From: Sphingomonas sp. S2-65
GTDB taxonomy: Bacteria > Pseudomonadota > Alphaproteobacteria > Sphingomonadales > Sphingomonadaceae
Assembly (NCBI RefSeq): GCF_021513175.1
Contig: NZ_CP090953.1
Span: 558,001 to 622,000, forward strand
DNA: 64,000 nt
Direction of reading: 5' to 3'
Part shown: positions 1 through 9,616 of the stretch, one piece after another
Position numbering within the stretch: the first letter of the stretch is position 1
Layout of the letters: each line of letters starts with the position of its first letter
The notes under the pieces: generated by a model
What the model was told of the DNA's origin: nothing
Seen by the model: the letters and a program-made list of their open reading frames with translations, nothing else
The model's database searches: none
Program-made: the position numbers and the translations under genes

Positions 1-2
1 CG

Positions 3-404
3 GGCGAGCCCGCCCACCTGATCCAGGTCGCGCGCGGGATCTATGATGCCATGCCGATCTCGATCCAGACGACCGGTGGGCATGCCCGGGTAGAAGCGGC
101 GCATGGCGCAGCGATCGATCCGCGGCGGTTTCGCGCCAATGTGGTGATCGAAAGCGACCTGGGGGTAGAGGACTGGCGAGGGCTGCGGCTGGCATTCGGC
201 AGCGAAGAGGATGGCGCGGTGGTGCACTGCGCCGACCCGATCCCCCGCTGCGTAATGGTCACGATCGACCCGGACACGGGATCGAAGGAGCCGAAGATCC
301 TGCGGACGGTCGCCCAGGCGTTCGGCAACGCCTATGGCGTCTATGCCGCTCCGGCGCGGCCCGGGCTGATCCGGCTGGGGGATGCCGTCAGAGTCGTGGG
401 CTGA
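3..404 (+). CDS. MOSC domain protein, C-terminal part (5' end outside window)
   Basis: The reading frame is open from the first bases of the window and ends at the stop at 402-404, so only the C-terminal part (about 133 residues) is seen. It carries the typical second half of a MOSC (molybdenum cofactor sulfurase C-terminal) domain: the strand RFRANVVIE, then RCVMVTIDPDTG, and a final barrel strand ending in GDAVRVVG. MOSC proteins bind molybdopterin-linked or other sulfur and handle Moco ligation or N-hydroxylated substrates; the conserved Cys of such proteins could be the one in the RCV motif. Which MOSC subfamily this is cannot be told without the missing N-terminus. The next gene downstream runs towards it on the other strand. 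Confidence 0.75.
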   Translation, partial: GEPAHLIQVARGIYDAMPISIQTTGGHARVEAAHGAAIDPRRFRANVVIESDLGVEDWRGLRLAFGSEEDGAVVHCADPIPRCVMVTIDPDTGSKEPKILRTVAQAFGNAYGVYAAPARPGLIRLGDAVRVVG

Positions 405-433
405 CGCAGCCAGGACGCGCCCCTCCGCAAAGC

Positions 434-1084
434 TCAGGAGAAGGTGAACACCGCGCTCGGCTTGGGCGTGCTGCCGGTTTCGAATACTTCATAGCGCGCC
501 ACTTCGGTCAGCCGCGCCATCGGCAGATCGGCGCGCCAGGGATCGCCGATCAGCACCTTCGCACCGGCGGCGACGCAGCGGTCGAGAAAGCGGATGACGC
601 GCTCCGCAAGGTCGGCGGCATAGAACAGGTCGCCGGCAAGCACGATGTCCACCGCCGGCGCCGCGTCACCGGTCAGATCCGCGTGGCGGATATCGATCAC
701 GACGTCGTTTTCCGCCGCGTTGAGCGCAAGCGCCGTCGCCGCATGACGGTCGATCTCGGCGGCGATCACGCGTGCGGCACCCGCCTTCGCCGCGGCGATC
801 GAGACCAGGCCGGAGCCGGCGCCGAGGTCCAGCACGGTTCGGCTCCGCACGATCTCGGGATGATCGAGCACGTAGCGAGCGAGCGCCAGGCCACCCGCCC
901 AGGAATAGGCCCAATAAGGCGAGGCAAAGGCCGGATCCTGCGCCGCCAGCCGATGCAGGCCACTGCGCGGTGTCGCCTTGTGCAACCGGATTTCGGCAAT
1001 CCCGGAAACCGGTGCGACAGGAAGATGGCTGACGATGAACCCGGCGATGCCCGGGTCTGGCCGGAACCCCGGCGTGGTGCTCAG
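434..1084 (-). CDS. class I SAM-dependent methyltransferase (ETFB/Nnt1-like)
   Basis: A Rossmann-type methyltransferase: the SAM-binding motif I VLDLGAGSGL, the acidic motif-II end AEID and the post-motif DIVLAGDLFY are all visible. The spacing and the PYWAYSWAGG element before motif I match the small protein N-methyltransferases related to ETF-beta lysine methyltransferase and yeast Nnt1. The first conventional start in frame is TTG at 985 (183 aa). However, the frame stays open for 33 more codons and there encodes GFIVSHLPVAPVSGIAEIRL, which resembles the conserved N-terminal segment of this family. The only initiation-like codon upstream is CTG at 1084-1082, sharing CTGA with the stop of the response regulator upstream. 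I therefore give the longer version (216 aa), with the start uncertain. It is the last gene of the cckA-receiver-methyltransferase run. Confidence 0.7.
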   Translation of the reverse strand: MSTTPGFRPDPGIAGFIVSHLPVAPVSGIAEIRLHKATPRSGLHRLAAQDPAFASPYWAYSWAGGLALARYVLDHPEIVRSRTVLDLGAGSGLVSIAAAKAGAARVIAAEIDRHAATALALNAAENDVVIDIRHADLTGDAAPAVDIVLAGDLFYAADLAERVIRFLDRCVAAGAKVLIGDPWRADLPMARLTEVARYEVFETGSTPKPSAVFTFS

Positions 1085-1434
1085 GCGAGCCTGTCCAATG
1101 CCTTTTCGACGCCGTCCATGGTGAACGGCTTCGAGAGGATTGGGCAGCCGCGGAACGGCTCCGCGATCATGTCGCCGGCGCCACCGGTCGCGAGGATGAA
1201 GGGGATGCCGTCGCGAGTCAGTCGCTCGGCCACGGGCCAGCTCTGTTCGCCCGCGCGCAGGTTCACGTCGAGGATCGCGGCGTCGATGCCGCCCTGGTCG
1301 ATCAACGCGATCGCGCCAGCGACGTTATCCGCAGCGCCCGCAACTTCGCGGTCGAGTGCATCGATGAAATCCTCAAGCATCATCGAGATCAAAGGTTCAT
1401 CTTCGACGATCAGGATACGGCGCGGGGAGGACAT
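1081..1434 (-). CDS. single-domain response regulator (receiver only)
   Basis: 117 residues, just one receiver domain with no output domain. The acidic pocket E11-D12, phosphoacceptor D56 (in ILDVN), Thr83 in the switch position (ILATGG) and Lys102 (LSKPF) are all present, so it should be phosphorylatable. It lies 38 bp downstream of cckA on the same strand and overlaps the methyltransferase behind it if that gene starts at CTG. Stand-alone receivers of this type act as phosphate shuttles or as allosteric partners of kinases (DivK and CpdR are alphaproteobacterial examples), but the sequence is not clearly DivK or CpdR. A link to CckA is suggested only by the shared operon. Confidence 0.85.
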   Translation of the reverse strand: MSSPRRILIVEDEPLISMMLEDFIDALDREVAGAADNVAGAIALIDQGGIDAAILDVNLRAGEQSWPVAERLTRDGIPFILATGGAGDMIAEPFRGCPILSKPFTMDGVEKALDRLA

Positions 1435-1472
1435 AACACAGCCTTTACAGAGATTTGCGAGGTGGCCAAGCT

Positions 1473-3863
1473 TTATTTGCTGTTTAGGATGTCGCGCGTT
1501 GCTTCGGCAAGTTGTTGAACGGAAAAGGGTTTTGGGAGAAAGGCGACATTGTCGAGGTCGATCGAGCGGCGGAGTTGTTCCTCGGCATAGCCCGACATGA
1601 ACAGGATCGGCAGGTCTGGATATCTTTGGCGGATCTGGCGGGCCATGGTCGGACCGTCCATCAACGGCATGACGACATCGCTGATAAGCAGATCGGGCCG
1701 TTCAAGCCCCTCCAGCATCTCCAGCGCCACTTCGCCATTCTCCGCGGTTACCACGGTATAGCCCTGGCGGGTGAGCGCCCGCTCGGCGATCGCGCGGACC
1801 ATGTCCTCGTCCTCGACCACCAGCACGGTGCCGCTGCCCCACAGGTCGGCGGGCTTTTCCTTGGTGAGCGGCGCCTTGGCGACTTGCGCCTCGGGCGCGG
1901 TGTGGACGGGCAGGTACACGGTGAACTCGGCGCCGCCTCCGCCGGGCGCATTGTCGGCGAAGATGAAGCCGCCCGACTGCTTGATGATGCCGTAGACGGT
2001 GGAAAGACCCAGCCCGGTGCCCTTCCCCACTTCCTTAGTGGTGAAGAACGGTTCGAAGATCTTGGAAAGGATGTCGACGGGAATGCCGGTTCCGGTGTCG
2101 GAAACACGCAGCGCGGTGTAGTCGCCCAGCGGGAGCACGTCGTCGTCCATCCGGCGGACTTCGGAGGCGGAAACGGCCAGTGTCTCGATCGTCAGCGTGC
2201 CGCCGCTGTGGGGGTTGGCGGACAGCATCGCGTCGCGGGCATTGACCGCCAGGTTCACCACCACCTGCTCGAGCTGTCCCGGGTCGGCGCGCACCGGGCC
2301 CAGGTTACGGCCATGCTTGACCTCGAGCCGCACGGTCTCACCGAGCAGCCGCTTCAGGAGGTTCGACACCTCCGATATGACGTCGGGGATCTGCAGCACC
2401 TGCGGCCGCAGCGTCTGCTGGCGCGAAAAGGCGAGCAGCTGGCGAGTCAGGCTGGCGGCACGGTTCGAATTGGCCCGGATCTGCTGGATGTCGTCATAGT
2501 CGCTGTCGCCGGGCGAATGGCGCATCAGCATCAAGTCGCAATGGCCGATGATCGCGGTCAGGATGTTGTTGAAATCGTGCGCGACGCCGCCGGCGAGCTG
2601 GCCGACCGCCTGCATCTTGGTGGCCTGGGCGACCTGGCGCTTGAGCTTGCCCTCCTCGCCCGAATCGCGAAGGCTGATGAGCACCGCGGCATCGCCCAGC
2701 CCGCGCGCGCCGGCGATCGTCAGCGCGACCGGCTCCTCGGGCGCGTCGGTGAAGCGCACCGTCATCTCGGCGGACTGCGCCGCGCCGGCGGCGAAGCGGC
2801 GGACCGCGTCGGCGAGTGCGGCCTTGTCCTCGCGCACCACCAGGTCGATCGGGTATAATGGCGGCGCGGCGGCATTGATCCGCGCGGCGCGCACGAACGG
2901 ATCGTTCATGTGGACGAAGCGGCCGTCGCGATCGATCAGGGCGATGCCCGAGGGCAGCAGCGCGATCAGCGAACGGACATGCGCCGACGCGCTGGGGCCG
3001 ATCGCCGGCGTAGAGATGTGGACATTCTCCTCGTCGAGCAGCGCGACCAGCATTGGCGAGTCCTCCCCTTCGAGAAAGGGGATCTGGAGGACGCGCAGCG
3101 GCGTGCCGTTCAGCCCCTCGCGCTCGAAGCGGACCAGGCCGATCGAATCGGTGATCAGAAAGCGGGCGAAGTCGCGCCCCTCGATCGCGGCGTCGGGGCT
3201 GCCCATCGCGCGGGCGCGGAACACTGGGTTTGCGGCGCGCACGCGGCCTGCGGGCGTGACCATCACCGTCATGATGCCGCTGGCGCCCAGGCGGTCGCCG
3301 GTGACGCCGTCGATCAGGTCCTGCACCTGCGTGGCGAGATCGAGCGCCTGCACGCCGACGAACCGCCACACCAGCGCATCCTCGCCAACGCGCGAGACGT
3401 GCGCGGTGATCGGTGCGCCGAAAACCTGGATCGTTTCCGCCCGCGCCTCGCCGGTGCGCCAGGCGGCACGGGCGGCCTGGCCGAGTGCCTCGGCAGCGGT
3501 GTCGCTGACCGGCACGTTGGGTGGCGTGGGCCAGCCGCCGAACAGGGTTTCGAACCGGTCGTTGGCGCAGACGAGCCTGCCCCCACGATCGGTGACGGCC
3601 AGCGCGTCGCTGCTGGCGGCGGCGAGGGCGTAGGCTACGGTCCAGTCGGCAGCGGGATCGGCCGCGGCTTCGCTGCGGAACAGCATGCGGCCGGACCAGA
3701 GCACGCCGGCAAGGAGAAGCCCGGTGCCGGCGAACCCGACCGCCACGGCGCGGTCGTTGAGCGTGAGCAGCACGAGCGCCGCTGCTGCGAGCCCCGCCGA
3801 TACTGCCGTGGCGAGCGGAAGCAGCGACTTTCTCGGGCGGGGGGTCTGGGGCAGCGTGGCCAT
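1473..3863 (-). CDS. cckA: hybrid sensor histidine kinase CckA
   Basis: 796 aa. Two N-terminal hydrophobic helices (about residues 14-34 and 40-58) anchor it in the inner membrane, followed by PAS-like sensory regions (about 75-170, 190-275 and 295-400). The HisKA motif is [17 protein letters not shown] with phosphorylatable H429. The HATPase domain has N541 in its N box, a DTGTGIP box near 589 and a [13 protein letters not shown] box near 613. The C-terminal receiver (about 678-795) has phosphoacceptor D729 and Lys778. This order and the HDFNNIL signature are those of CckA, the bifunctional kinase/phosphatase feeding ChpT and then CtrA and CpdR in cell-cycle control. Sphingomonad CckA is usually of this length. 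It heads a minus-strand operon with the receiver protein and methyltransferase behind it. Confidence 0.95.
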   Translation of the reverse strand: MATLPQTPRPRKSLLPLATAVSAGLAAAALVLLTLNDRAVAVGFAGTGLLLAGVLWSGRMLFRSEAAADPAADWTVAYALAAASSDALAVTDRGGRLVCANDRFETLFGGWPTPPNVPVSDTAAEALGQAARAAWRTGEARAETIQVFGAPITAHVSRVGEDALVWRFVGVQALDLATQVQDLIDGVTGDRLGASGIMTVMVTPAGRVRAANPVFRARAMGSPDAAIEGRDFARFLITDSIGLVRFEREGLNGTPLRVLQIPFLEGEDSPMLVALLDEENVHISTPAIGPSASAHVRSLIALLPSGIALIDRDGRFVHMNDPFVRAARINAAAPPLYPIDLVVREDKAALADAVRRFAAGAAQSAEMTVRFTDAPEEPVALTIAGARGLGDAAVLISLRDSGEEGKLKRQVAQATKMQAVGQLAGGVAHDFNNILTAIIGHCDLMLMRHSPGDSDYDDIQQIRANSNRAASLTRQLLAFSRQQTLRPQVLQIPDVISEVSNLLKRLLGETVRLEVKHGRNLGPVRADPGQLEQVVVNLAVNARDAMLSANPHSGGTLTIETLAVSASEVRRMDDDVLPLGDYTALRVSDTGTGIPVDILSKIFEPFFTTKEVGKGTGLGLSTVYGIIKQSGGFIFADNAPGGGGAEFTVYLPVHTAPEAQVAKAPLTKEKPADLWGSGTVLVVEDEDMVRAIAERALTRQGYTVVTAENGEVALEMLEGLERPDLLISDVVMPLMDGPTMARQIRQRYPDLPILFMSGYAEEQLRRSIDLDNVAFLPKPFSVQQLAEATRDILNSK

Positions 3864-3907
3864 GGCGCCTTAGCGTTGTTCGGTCAGGAAGTCCCGGTCA
3901 AGCGAAT

Positions 3908-3930
3908 CCCCCTCCCACGCGGAGAGGGGG
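3908..3930. repeat. C/G-rich inverted repeat between M13 peptidase gene and cckA
   Basis: CCCCCTC at 3908-3914 pairs with GAGGGGG at 3924-3930 around a short loop. It lies 15 bp past the stop of the M13 peptidase and 45 bp before the cckA start, both on the minus strand. There is no clear U-run after it on either strand, so it is not a textbook terminator. It resembles the longer C/G hairpin at 7260-7283, so the two may belong to one family of dispersed intergenic palindromes. Confidence 0.45.
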
Positions 3931-3944
3931 ACTTGCGGAGGCGG

Positions 3945-6038
3945 TTACCAGATGCGGACGCGTTGCTCGGGCGTGAGGAACAGCTTCGAACCCGCGGTCG
4001 GCGCGAATGCGGCGTACCAAGGGTCGAGATTGCGCACGACCCAGGCGCGCTGCTCGGACGGCGAGTGCGGATCGGTCAGCAGACGCTGGCGCAGATTGGC
4101 CTCCCGGTAGTTGCGGCGCCAGACCTGCGCCCATCCCAAGTAGAAGCGCTGATCGGCGGTGGCGCCGTCGATCACCGGCGCCGGCTTGCCGTTCAGCGAC
4201 GCGGTGTACGCATCGTGCGCGACCGTGAGGCCGGCGAGGTCCGCAACGTTCTCACCAAGCGTGAGCGCGCCCTTCACATGCAGGCCCGGCAGCGGCTCGT
4301 ATTGGTCGTACTGCGCCACCAGCGCGTCGGTGCGCTTCTTGAACGCCGCGACATCGGCGGGCGTCCACCAGTCGGTCAGGCGACCTTCGGCGTTGTACTT
4401 GGCGCCCTGGTCGTCGAAATGGTGGCTGAGCTCGTGGCCGATCACTGCGCCGATGCCGCCATAGTTCACCGCCGGATCGGCGTTGGGATCGAAGAAGGGC
4501 GGCTGCAGGATCGCGGCGGGGAAGACGATCTCGACCATGCCGAAATTGGCATAGGCGTTCACTTCCATCGGAGTCATGCCCCATTCCCAGCGCTGGAGCG
4601 GCTTGCCGAGATGGCCGATATTCTCGTCATGCGACCAGTTGTTGGCGCGGACATTGTTGCCGAAGGCGTCGCCGGCGACGACCTGGAGGTCGGCATAGCT
4701 GCGCCAGCGATCGGGATAGCCGATCTTGGGCGTGAAGGCGGCAAGCTTGGCGTGCGCCTTGACCTTGGTCTCCGGTGCCATCCAGTCGAGCTGGTCGATG
4801 CGGCGGTCCATCGCGGCGATGACGTTCTTCACCAACGCGTCGGCCGCGGCTTTGGTCTCGGGTGGGAAATACTTGGCGACATAGGCCTGGCTGACTTCGT
4901 CCGAAACGGCGCCGGTGGTGTAGTCCACCGCGCGCTTCCAGCGGACCTGCTGCTCGGGCGTGCCGGACAGAACGGTACCGTAAAAGGCGAACTGCTCCTT
5001 GTCGAAGGCGGTCGGCAGCACATCGGCGAAGCCGTCGAGGCTGCGGACGATCAGCTGGTCCTTGAGCACTGCGATCGGCGTGGCACGCACCAGCCGTGCG
5101 ATGCCGGCAACGGCGGTAGGCTGCGCGACGATGACGCTGTCGACCTGCGCGCCGATGCCGGTGAAGAAGCCCTTGAAGTCGAAGCCCGGCGCGGTTCTCG
5201 TCAGCTGCGCGACCGTCATCTTGTTATAGGTCTTGTTCGCGTCGCGGCTTTCGATGCGCGTCCAGTGCGCCTGCGCGACCCGGGTCTCGAACGTGACGAT
5301 CGCCTTCGCGCGGGCGGCGGCGTTGGGCTCGCCGGCGAGCGTCAGGACGGTGGCGAGGTGCTTTTCATACGCCGCCTTGGTCTCGGCCAGCTTGGCGTCC
5401 TTCGACAGGTAATAATCGCGGTCGGGCATGCCCAAACCGCCCTGCCCCAGGCTCAGCGCGTAAACCTCCGGGTTCTTGTCGTCCTGTCCGACATAGGTGC
5501 CGAACAGCCCGGGCACGCCGTTGCGATCGGCCTGGGCATAGAGCGCGGCGAGGCCGGTCTTGGCGTTCACCGCCTTGATCTGGTTCAGCCAGGGCTGGAT
5601 CGGCGCCAGGCCCTTGGCATCGATCGCCGCGGTGTCGAGATAGGTCGAATAGGACGTGCCGATCTTCGAGCCCGGGTCGGACTTGGCTGCTTCCAGGATC
5701 TCGCGGGTGCGTGCCTGTGACAGGTCGGCGATGACGTTGAAGGCGCCATAGTTCGACTTGTCGGCCGGGATCGGCGTCGACTTGGCCCAGTTGCCGTTGG
5801 CGAAGCCGTAAAAGTCGTCACCCGGCGCGATTGCGCGGTCCATGCCCGCCGCGTCGAAGCCATAGGTGCCGAGTTGCGGGCGCGCCGAGTTGGAGGGCGC
5901 CACCGGGCCGACCGCGACCTGCGACACGGTTGCGGTCTGTTCGGCGACCGAGGCCGGCGGCGGGGTGTCGCTCTGGGTGCAGCCGGCCAGCAGGACCGGC
6001 GCGGCGAGGAAGGAAGTGGCGAGCAGCGAAAGGCGCAT
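3945..6038 (-). CDS. M13 family zinc metallopeptidase lipoprotein (neprilysin/PepO-like)
   Basis: 697 aa. The N-terminus is a lipoprotein signal with lipobox LLAGC (Cys20), so the enzyme is probably anchored in an envelope membrane facing the periplasm. The peptidase_M13_N region covers roughly residues 65-440 and the catalytic domain roughly 490-697. Zinc ligands are the HELSH motif (H535, H539, with catalytic E536) and E596 in GENVAD, with D600 as the usual supporting Asp. NAYAN near 494 is the substrate-binding NAxY-type element of neprilysins. The family cleaves oligopeptides. Start ATG at 6038 directly precedes the signal peptide. It is followed at 45 bp by the C/G-rich hairpin and then cckA. 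Confidence 0.93.
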   Translation of the reverse strand: MRLSLLATSFLAAPVLLAGCTQSDTPPPASVAEQTATVSQVAVGPVAPSNSARPQLGTYGFDAAGMDRAIAPGDDFYGFANGNWAKSTPIPADKSNYGAFNVIADLSQARTREILEAAKSDPGSKIGTSYSTYLDTAAIDAKGLAPIQPWLNQIKAVNAKTGLAALYAQADRNGVPGLFGTYVGQDDKNPEVYALSLGQGGLGMPDRDYYLSKDAKLAETKAAYEKHLATVLTLAGEPNAAARAKAIVTFETRVAQAHWTRIESRDANKTYNKMTVAQLTRTAPGFDFKGFFTGIGAQVDSVIVAQPTAVAGIARLVRATPIAVLKDQLIVRSLDGFADVLPTAFDKEQFAFYGTVLSGTPEQQVRWKRAVDYTTGAVSDEVSQAYVAKYFPPETKAAADALVKNVIAAMDRRIDQLDWMAPETKVKAHAKLAAFTPKIGYPDRWRSYADLQVVAGDAFGNNVRANNWSHDENIGHLGKPLQRWEWGMTPMEVNAYANFGMVEIVFPAAILQPPFFDPNADPAVNYGGIGAVIGHELSHHFDDQGAKYNAEGRLTDWWTPADVAAFKKRTDALVAQYDQYEPLPGLHVKGALTLGENVADLAGLTVAHDAYTASLNGKPAPVIDGATADQRFYLGWAQVWRRNYREANLRQRLLTDPHSPSEQRAWVVRNLDPWYAAFAPTAGSKLFLTPEQRVRIW

Positions 6039-6090
6039 CGGAGATCCTCAAGAATAGGAAAGCGCCGTCTTAACTACTTGGTACGCCGCG

Positions 6091-6687
6091 TCAATCGACG
6101 CGAATTTGCCCCGGCTCGCCGCCCGCTGCCTCGTGCGCGCCACGCTCGCGCCGGCGCTTGTTCCACTTGTGCCCGATCCACAGCCGCCAGCCGAGCGCGC
6201 TGATCAGATAGCCCAGCGCCGCACCCAGTATCGAGCAGATGAGCATGCCCAGCGCGGTAGGCAGCCCGACATCCGCCGCCAGCCAATGCAGCCAGCCGCC
6301 GTTTGCGGCAGCGGTCTTGGCGACCGCGGCGGTGGTGCCGCCCAGCCCCAGGCTCCACCCGCCCACCTTGTAATAGAGGATGAACAGCAGCGGGGTGGTG
6401 AGCGGATTGGTGAAGAAGGTCGTGAGTGCCGCCGCGGGCACATTGGCACGCAGCGGCAGCGCCAGCACCGCCGACGCCGGGATCTGCCCCATCGGGATCA
6501 GGATGCCAGTGAACATGCCGAGCGCGACGCCGCGCGGGATCGAACGGCGCGTCATCCGCCACAGAGCGGGGTGCAGGATTCGGTGGCCGAGCGGCTTCAG
6601 CCAGCGGTTCGATTCGAAGCTTTCGCGCGTGGGGAGATTGCGGTCGACCCAAGCGCGGAAGCGGGGGAACAGCCCCCGCTCAGCCAC
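6091..6687 (-). CDS. DUF2062 domain-containing membrane protein
   Basis: 198 aa from GTG at 6687, which overlaps the last 8 bp of smpB. I prefer this start over the earlier in-frame one at 6753 because the 22 extra residues are low-complexity antisense-like sequence, while [13 protein letters not shown] begins normal protein. The family hallmarks are present: a basic N-terminal part ending [19 protein letters not shown], the [12 protein letters not shown] element, and three to four hydrophobic segments (about 55-75, 80-110, 140-180). Members are inner-membrane proteins of unknown function, often beside smpB-type housekeeping genes. No signal of transfer or damage is visible. Confidence 0.88.
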   Translation of the reverse strand: MAERGLFPRFRAWVDRNLPTRESFESNRWLKPLGHRILHPALWRMTRRSIPRGVALGMFTGILIPMGQIPASAVLALPLRANVPAAALTTFFTNPLTTPLLFILYYKVGGWSLGLGGTTAAVAKTAAANGGWLHWLAADVGLPTALGMLICSILGAALGYLISALGWRLWIGHKWNKRRRERGAHEAAGGEPGQIRVD

Positions 6688-7162
6688 GGTCGCGGAGCAG
6701 CCGGCCTTGCTCCCGCTTCCAGTCGCGTTCCTTGATCGAGTCCCGCTTGTCATGCGTCTTCTTGCCCTTTGCGAGCGCGAGTTCGACCTTCGCCCGGCCC
6801 CTGCCGTTGAAGTAGATCGACAAGGGGACGAGCGTCATGCCTTCACGCGCCACCGCGCCATGAAGCTTGTTTATCTCGCGCTCGTGAAGGAGCAATTTAC
6901 GCGGCCGCTTGGGCTCGTGATTATAGCGGTTGCCGTGGCTGAATTCGGGAATGTTGGCGTTGACCAGCCACACCCCATTGTCCTTCACCTCGGCATAGGC
7001 CTCGGCGATCGAGCCTTCGCCGAAGCGCAGCGACTTGACCTCGGTCCCGGTGAGCGCGAGCCCGGCCTCATAGACCGTTTCGATGAAATATTCGTACCGC
7101 GCGCGCCGGTTCTCGGCGACGGTCTTCACTTTCTCGAAGGTGGCGGGACGGGGACGGGCCAT
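6680..7162 (-). CDS. smpB: SsrA-binding protein SmpB
   Basis: 160 aa, the usual length. SmpB binds tmRNA and carries it to ribosomes stalled on broken mRNA, where its C-terminal tail reads the empty mRNA channel. Visible family features are [20 protein letters not shown] at the N-terminus, GTEVKSLR, the [21 protein letters not shown] loop region and the basic tail [23 protein letters not shown] at 7162 is the only sensible start. The downstream DUF2062 gene begins inside its last codons, suggesting coupled translation. No tmRNA gene is visible in this window. Confidence 0.97.
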   Translation of the reverse strand: MARPRPATFEKVKTVAENRRARYEYFIETVYEAGLALTGTEVKSLRFGEGSIAEAYAEVKDNGVWLVNANIPEFSHGNRYNHEPKRPRKLLLHEREINKLHGAVAREGMTLVPLSIYFNGRGRAKVELALAKGKKTHDKRDSIKERDWKREQGRLLRDRG

Positions 7163-7259
7163 GGGAAGGTGGGCATGTAGGCGCGGCGGGAGCGGAAGGG
7201 AAGCCGTTGGGGTCGCGCGGCGAAGAAAAGGGCTCGGCGGGATGTGCAGAGTGCCTCTT

Positions 7260-7283
7260 CCCCTCCCTGCAAGCAGGGAGGGG
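7260..7283. repeat. perfect 11-bp C/G-rich palindrome
   Basis: CCCCTCCCTGC at 7260-7270 is followed after AA by its exact complement GCAGGGAGGGG at 7273-7283. It lies 15 bp beyond the stop of the TonB receptor and about 90 bp upstream of smpB, both on the minus strand. No U-tract follows on the minus strand, and only a short ATTT on the plus strand. It could still be a weak terminator or an mRNA-end stabiliser, or a dispersed palindrome related to the one at 3908-3930. Confidence 0.55.
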
Positions 7284-7297
7284 ATTTCACGGGATCG

Positions 7298-9616
7298 TTA
7301 CCGCAGGCGGCCGTTGAACGAGACGCCGATGATCCGGGGATCGTTGAACACTGCGGCCATGTAGTTCTCCAGCACGCCCTTGAGGTTCTTCTCATTGGTG
7401 ATGTTGCGGGCGAACGCCGCGATTTCCCAATCGCCGTTGCCGCCTTCATAGCCGATCTTAAGACCGCCTTCGAAGTTGCCCTTAGAGTTGAACTCCTTGG
7501 TGTCGTACAACACGAAGTTCGTGAAGCCCTGCACGTTCCAGTCGCTCGAGACGAAGAACTTGCCGTCGTCCTGGACCGGGATGTCGTAGCGCGCCGCGAC
7601 GTTGAAATTATACTCCGGCGCATTGGGCAGGCGATTGCCGTCGATGCTGGCGAACACGCCGCGGCCCGGGATCGTCACGGTCGGATCGGTGACGGTGCAG
7701 ACCACCGCGCCGCCGAGTACGCAGACCTGCGCCAGGGCGGCACTGTCCTTGATCTCGGTGTGCAGCCAGCTGCCGCCGAGCGACAGCGCGAGGTTGTCGA
7801 TCGGGCGGACGTCCAGCTCGGCCTCGACGCCATATGCCTGCGCCTTGTCGGCATTGAGCAGCACGCCGTTGCCGTTCACGTCATTGGCGTTCAGCTGGAT
7901 GTTGTCGACGGTGTAGTAGAAGCCGTTGAGGTTGAAGCGCACGCGATTGTCGAGCGCCGAACCCTTGATGCCGGCCTCCCACGACAGGATCGTCTCGGAG
8001 TCTGCCGTCGTGAAGTCCGAGTTGAACACCGCCGAGCGGCCCTGGATCGTCGGTCCGCGGAAGCCGCTGGCGACGCGGGCATAGACGCTTACGTCCTGGC
8101 TGAGCTTGTAGAGCGCGCTGAGATCCCAGCTCTCGCGCGTGTCGTCCAGCTCGACGTCGCGGCGGCCGGTATACGTCACCTGGCCAGTGCCGCCATCGGC
8201 GGTCTTGAGCAGGCGGGTGCGCTTGGTGTCGTTGGTGATGCGCGCGCCGCCGGTGATGGTGAAGCCGTCGGTCAGCTCGTAGCTGAGCTGGCCGAAGCCG
8301 GCCCAGCTGGTGTTGGTGTTGCGCAGGCGCACCCAATTATTGGGGTTGTTGCTGTTCGGATTGTTCGCATTGAACGGCGTCGTCAGGAAATAGCGGCGCT
8401 GGTAAAAATCGGTGATGTCGCGGCTGTCGAAATAATAGCCGCCGACCTGCCAATTGAAGCGGCCGGTGCCGGGGCTGGCGAGGCGCAGCTCCTGGCTGAA
8501 CTGGTCGAGATCGCGGATATTGCCCTGCGATTCGCCATAATAAGCCGGGCCGGCAAAGGCCGTCGCGGCGCCGCCATCGGTATCGCCGCGGCTATAGCCT
8601 TCGGTGGTTTCCCAGGCCGAGATCGACGTCAGCACCGCGCCGCCGAAATCGTAGCTGACGCGCGCCGAGGCGCCGTAGGTGTCATAGGCCTGCGGGTTGT
8701 TCATCGCCTCGTCGAGCGCGACGCGGTCGCGCGGGGCATTCTCGACGCTGTTCGATCCGCGGATCAATGCGCCGCGATGGAAGATCGTCGACGTGCCCTC
8801 ATACCAGCGGCCATGGCCCGACAGGTCGACGGTCAGCGCGTCGCTGGGGGTGAGGCGCAGCTGGAGGCGCAGGTTGCGGTCGTCGAAGCCGCCCAGCGCA
8901 TTGAAGCCGCCGCGGGTGCCGTCGAACGAAGGGCCGGTATAGCTGTTGTCCACCCAGCCGTCGCGGTGCTGGTACAGCCCCGAGACGCGGAACGAGAGCA
9001 GGTCGTCGACGATCGGGCCGCCGAAGCCGGCGTCGAGATTGGTGCTGGCATAGCTGCCGACCGAGGCCGAGGCGCGGCCCTCGAAGGTGTCGCTTGGGCG
9101 GATCGTGTCGAACTTGATGATACCGGCAGTGGTGTTGCGGCCGAACAGCGAGCCTTGCGGACCGCGGAGCACTTCGACGCGGTCGAGATCATAGACCGGG
9201 TTCGACTTGAGCACGACATGCTCGAGCACGACATCGTCCTGGATGATCGACACCGGCTGCGAGGCGCCGAGATAGAAGTCGATATTGCCCAGGCCACGAA
9301 TGTAGAAGCGCGGGAAGATGCGCCCGGTGGTGGTCTCCGCATACAGGCCGGGGACGCGGCCGGCGAGCGCGAGCGTGTCGTCGCCCGCCGCCTGGAAGTC
9401 GCGCAGCTGCTGCCCGCGGACGACGGCGACCGAGACCGGCACGTCGACCAGGCGCTCCTCGCGGCGCTGCGCGGTGACGACGACGTCGCCGACTTCGGCC
9501 TCTTCGGTGCCGGACGCGCTCGGCGCGGCGTCCTGTGCGTACGCGCTGCTGGCGCCAAGCGCGGCAGCAAGGGCGGCGCCGGACAGCAGCGCGCGGCGAG
9601 CGGTGACGAAATTCAT
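7298..9616 (-). CDS. TonB-dependent outer membrane receptor
   Basis: 772 aa from ATG at 9616, preceded by GGGGA; the frame runs further upstream but without a signal peptide. The signal peptide is about residues 1-25 (ending SSAYAQ). Then come a TonB-box-like segment (EVGDVVVTAQRREE), the plug domain with VPGLYAETTTGRIFPRFYIRGLG and a 22-strand-type barrel ending in the aromatic-poor tail SFNGRLR. This is one of the many sphingomonad receptors of the pesticin/FyuA-like clade. Neighbours (dapA upstream, smpB downstream) say nothing about the ligand, and no transporter or enzyme partner is adjacent. An iron chelate is the default guess, but the substrate is unknown. Confidence 0.9.
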   Translation of the reverse strand: MNFVTARRALLSGAALAAALGASSAYAQDAAPSASGTEEAEVGDVVVTAQRREERLVDVPVSVAVVRGQQLRDFQAAGDDTLALAGRVPGLYAETTTGRIFPRFYIRGLGNIDFYLGASQPVSIIQDDVVLEHVVLKSNPVYDLDRVEVLRGPQGSLFGRNTTAGIIKFDTIRPSDTFEGRASASVGSYASTNLDAGFGGPIVDDLLSFRVSGLYQHRDGWVDNSYTGPSFDGTRGGFNALGGFDDRNLRLQLRLTPSDALTVDLSGHGRWYEGTSTIFHRGALIRGSNSVENAPRDRVALDEAMNNPQAYDTYGASARVSYDFGGAVLTSISAWETTEGYSRGDTDGGAATAFAGPAYYGESQGNIRDLDQFSQELRLASPGTGRFNWQVGGYYFDSRDITDFYQRRYFLTTPFNANNPNSNNPNNWVRLRNTNTSWAGFGQLSYELTDGFTITGGARITNDTKRTRLLKTADGGTGQVTYTGRRDVELDDTRESWDLSALYKLSQDVSVYARVASGFRGPTIQGRSAVFNSDFTTADSETILSWEAGIKGSALDNRVRFNLNGFYYTVDNIQLNANDVNGNGVLLNADKAQAYGVEAELDVRPIDNLALSLGGSWLHTEIKDSAALAQVCVLGGAVVCTVTDPTVTIPGRGVFASIDGNRLPNAPEYNFNVAARYDIPVQDDGKFFVSSDWNVQGFTNFVLYDTKEFNSKGNFEGGLKIGYEGGNGDWEIAAFARNITNEKNLKGVLENYMAAVFNDPRIIGVSFNGRLR

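Noticed and set aside
2910..5720. 936-residue plus-strand open frame across cckA and the M13 peptidase
   Set aside because: It is antisense to two genes with complete motifs; composition (Arg, Ala, Gly, His-rich, no domains) is that of a GC-rich shadow frame.
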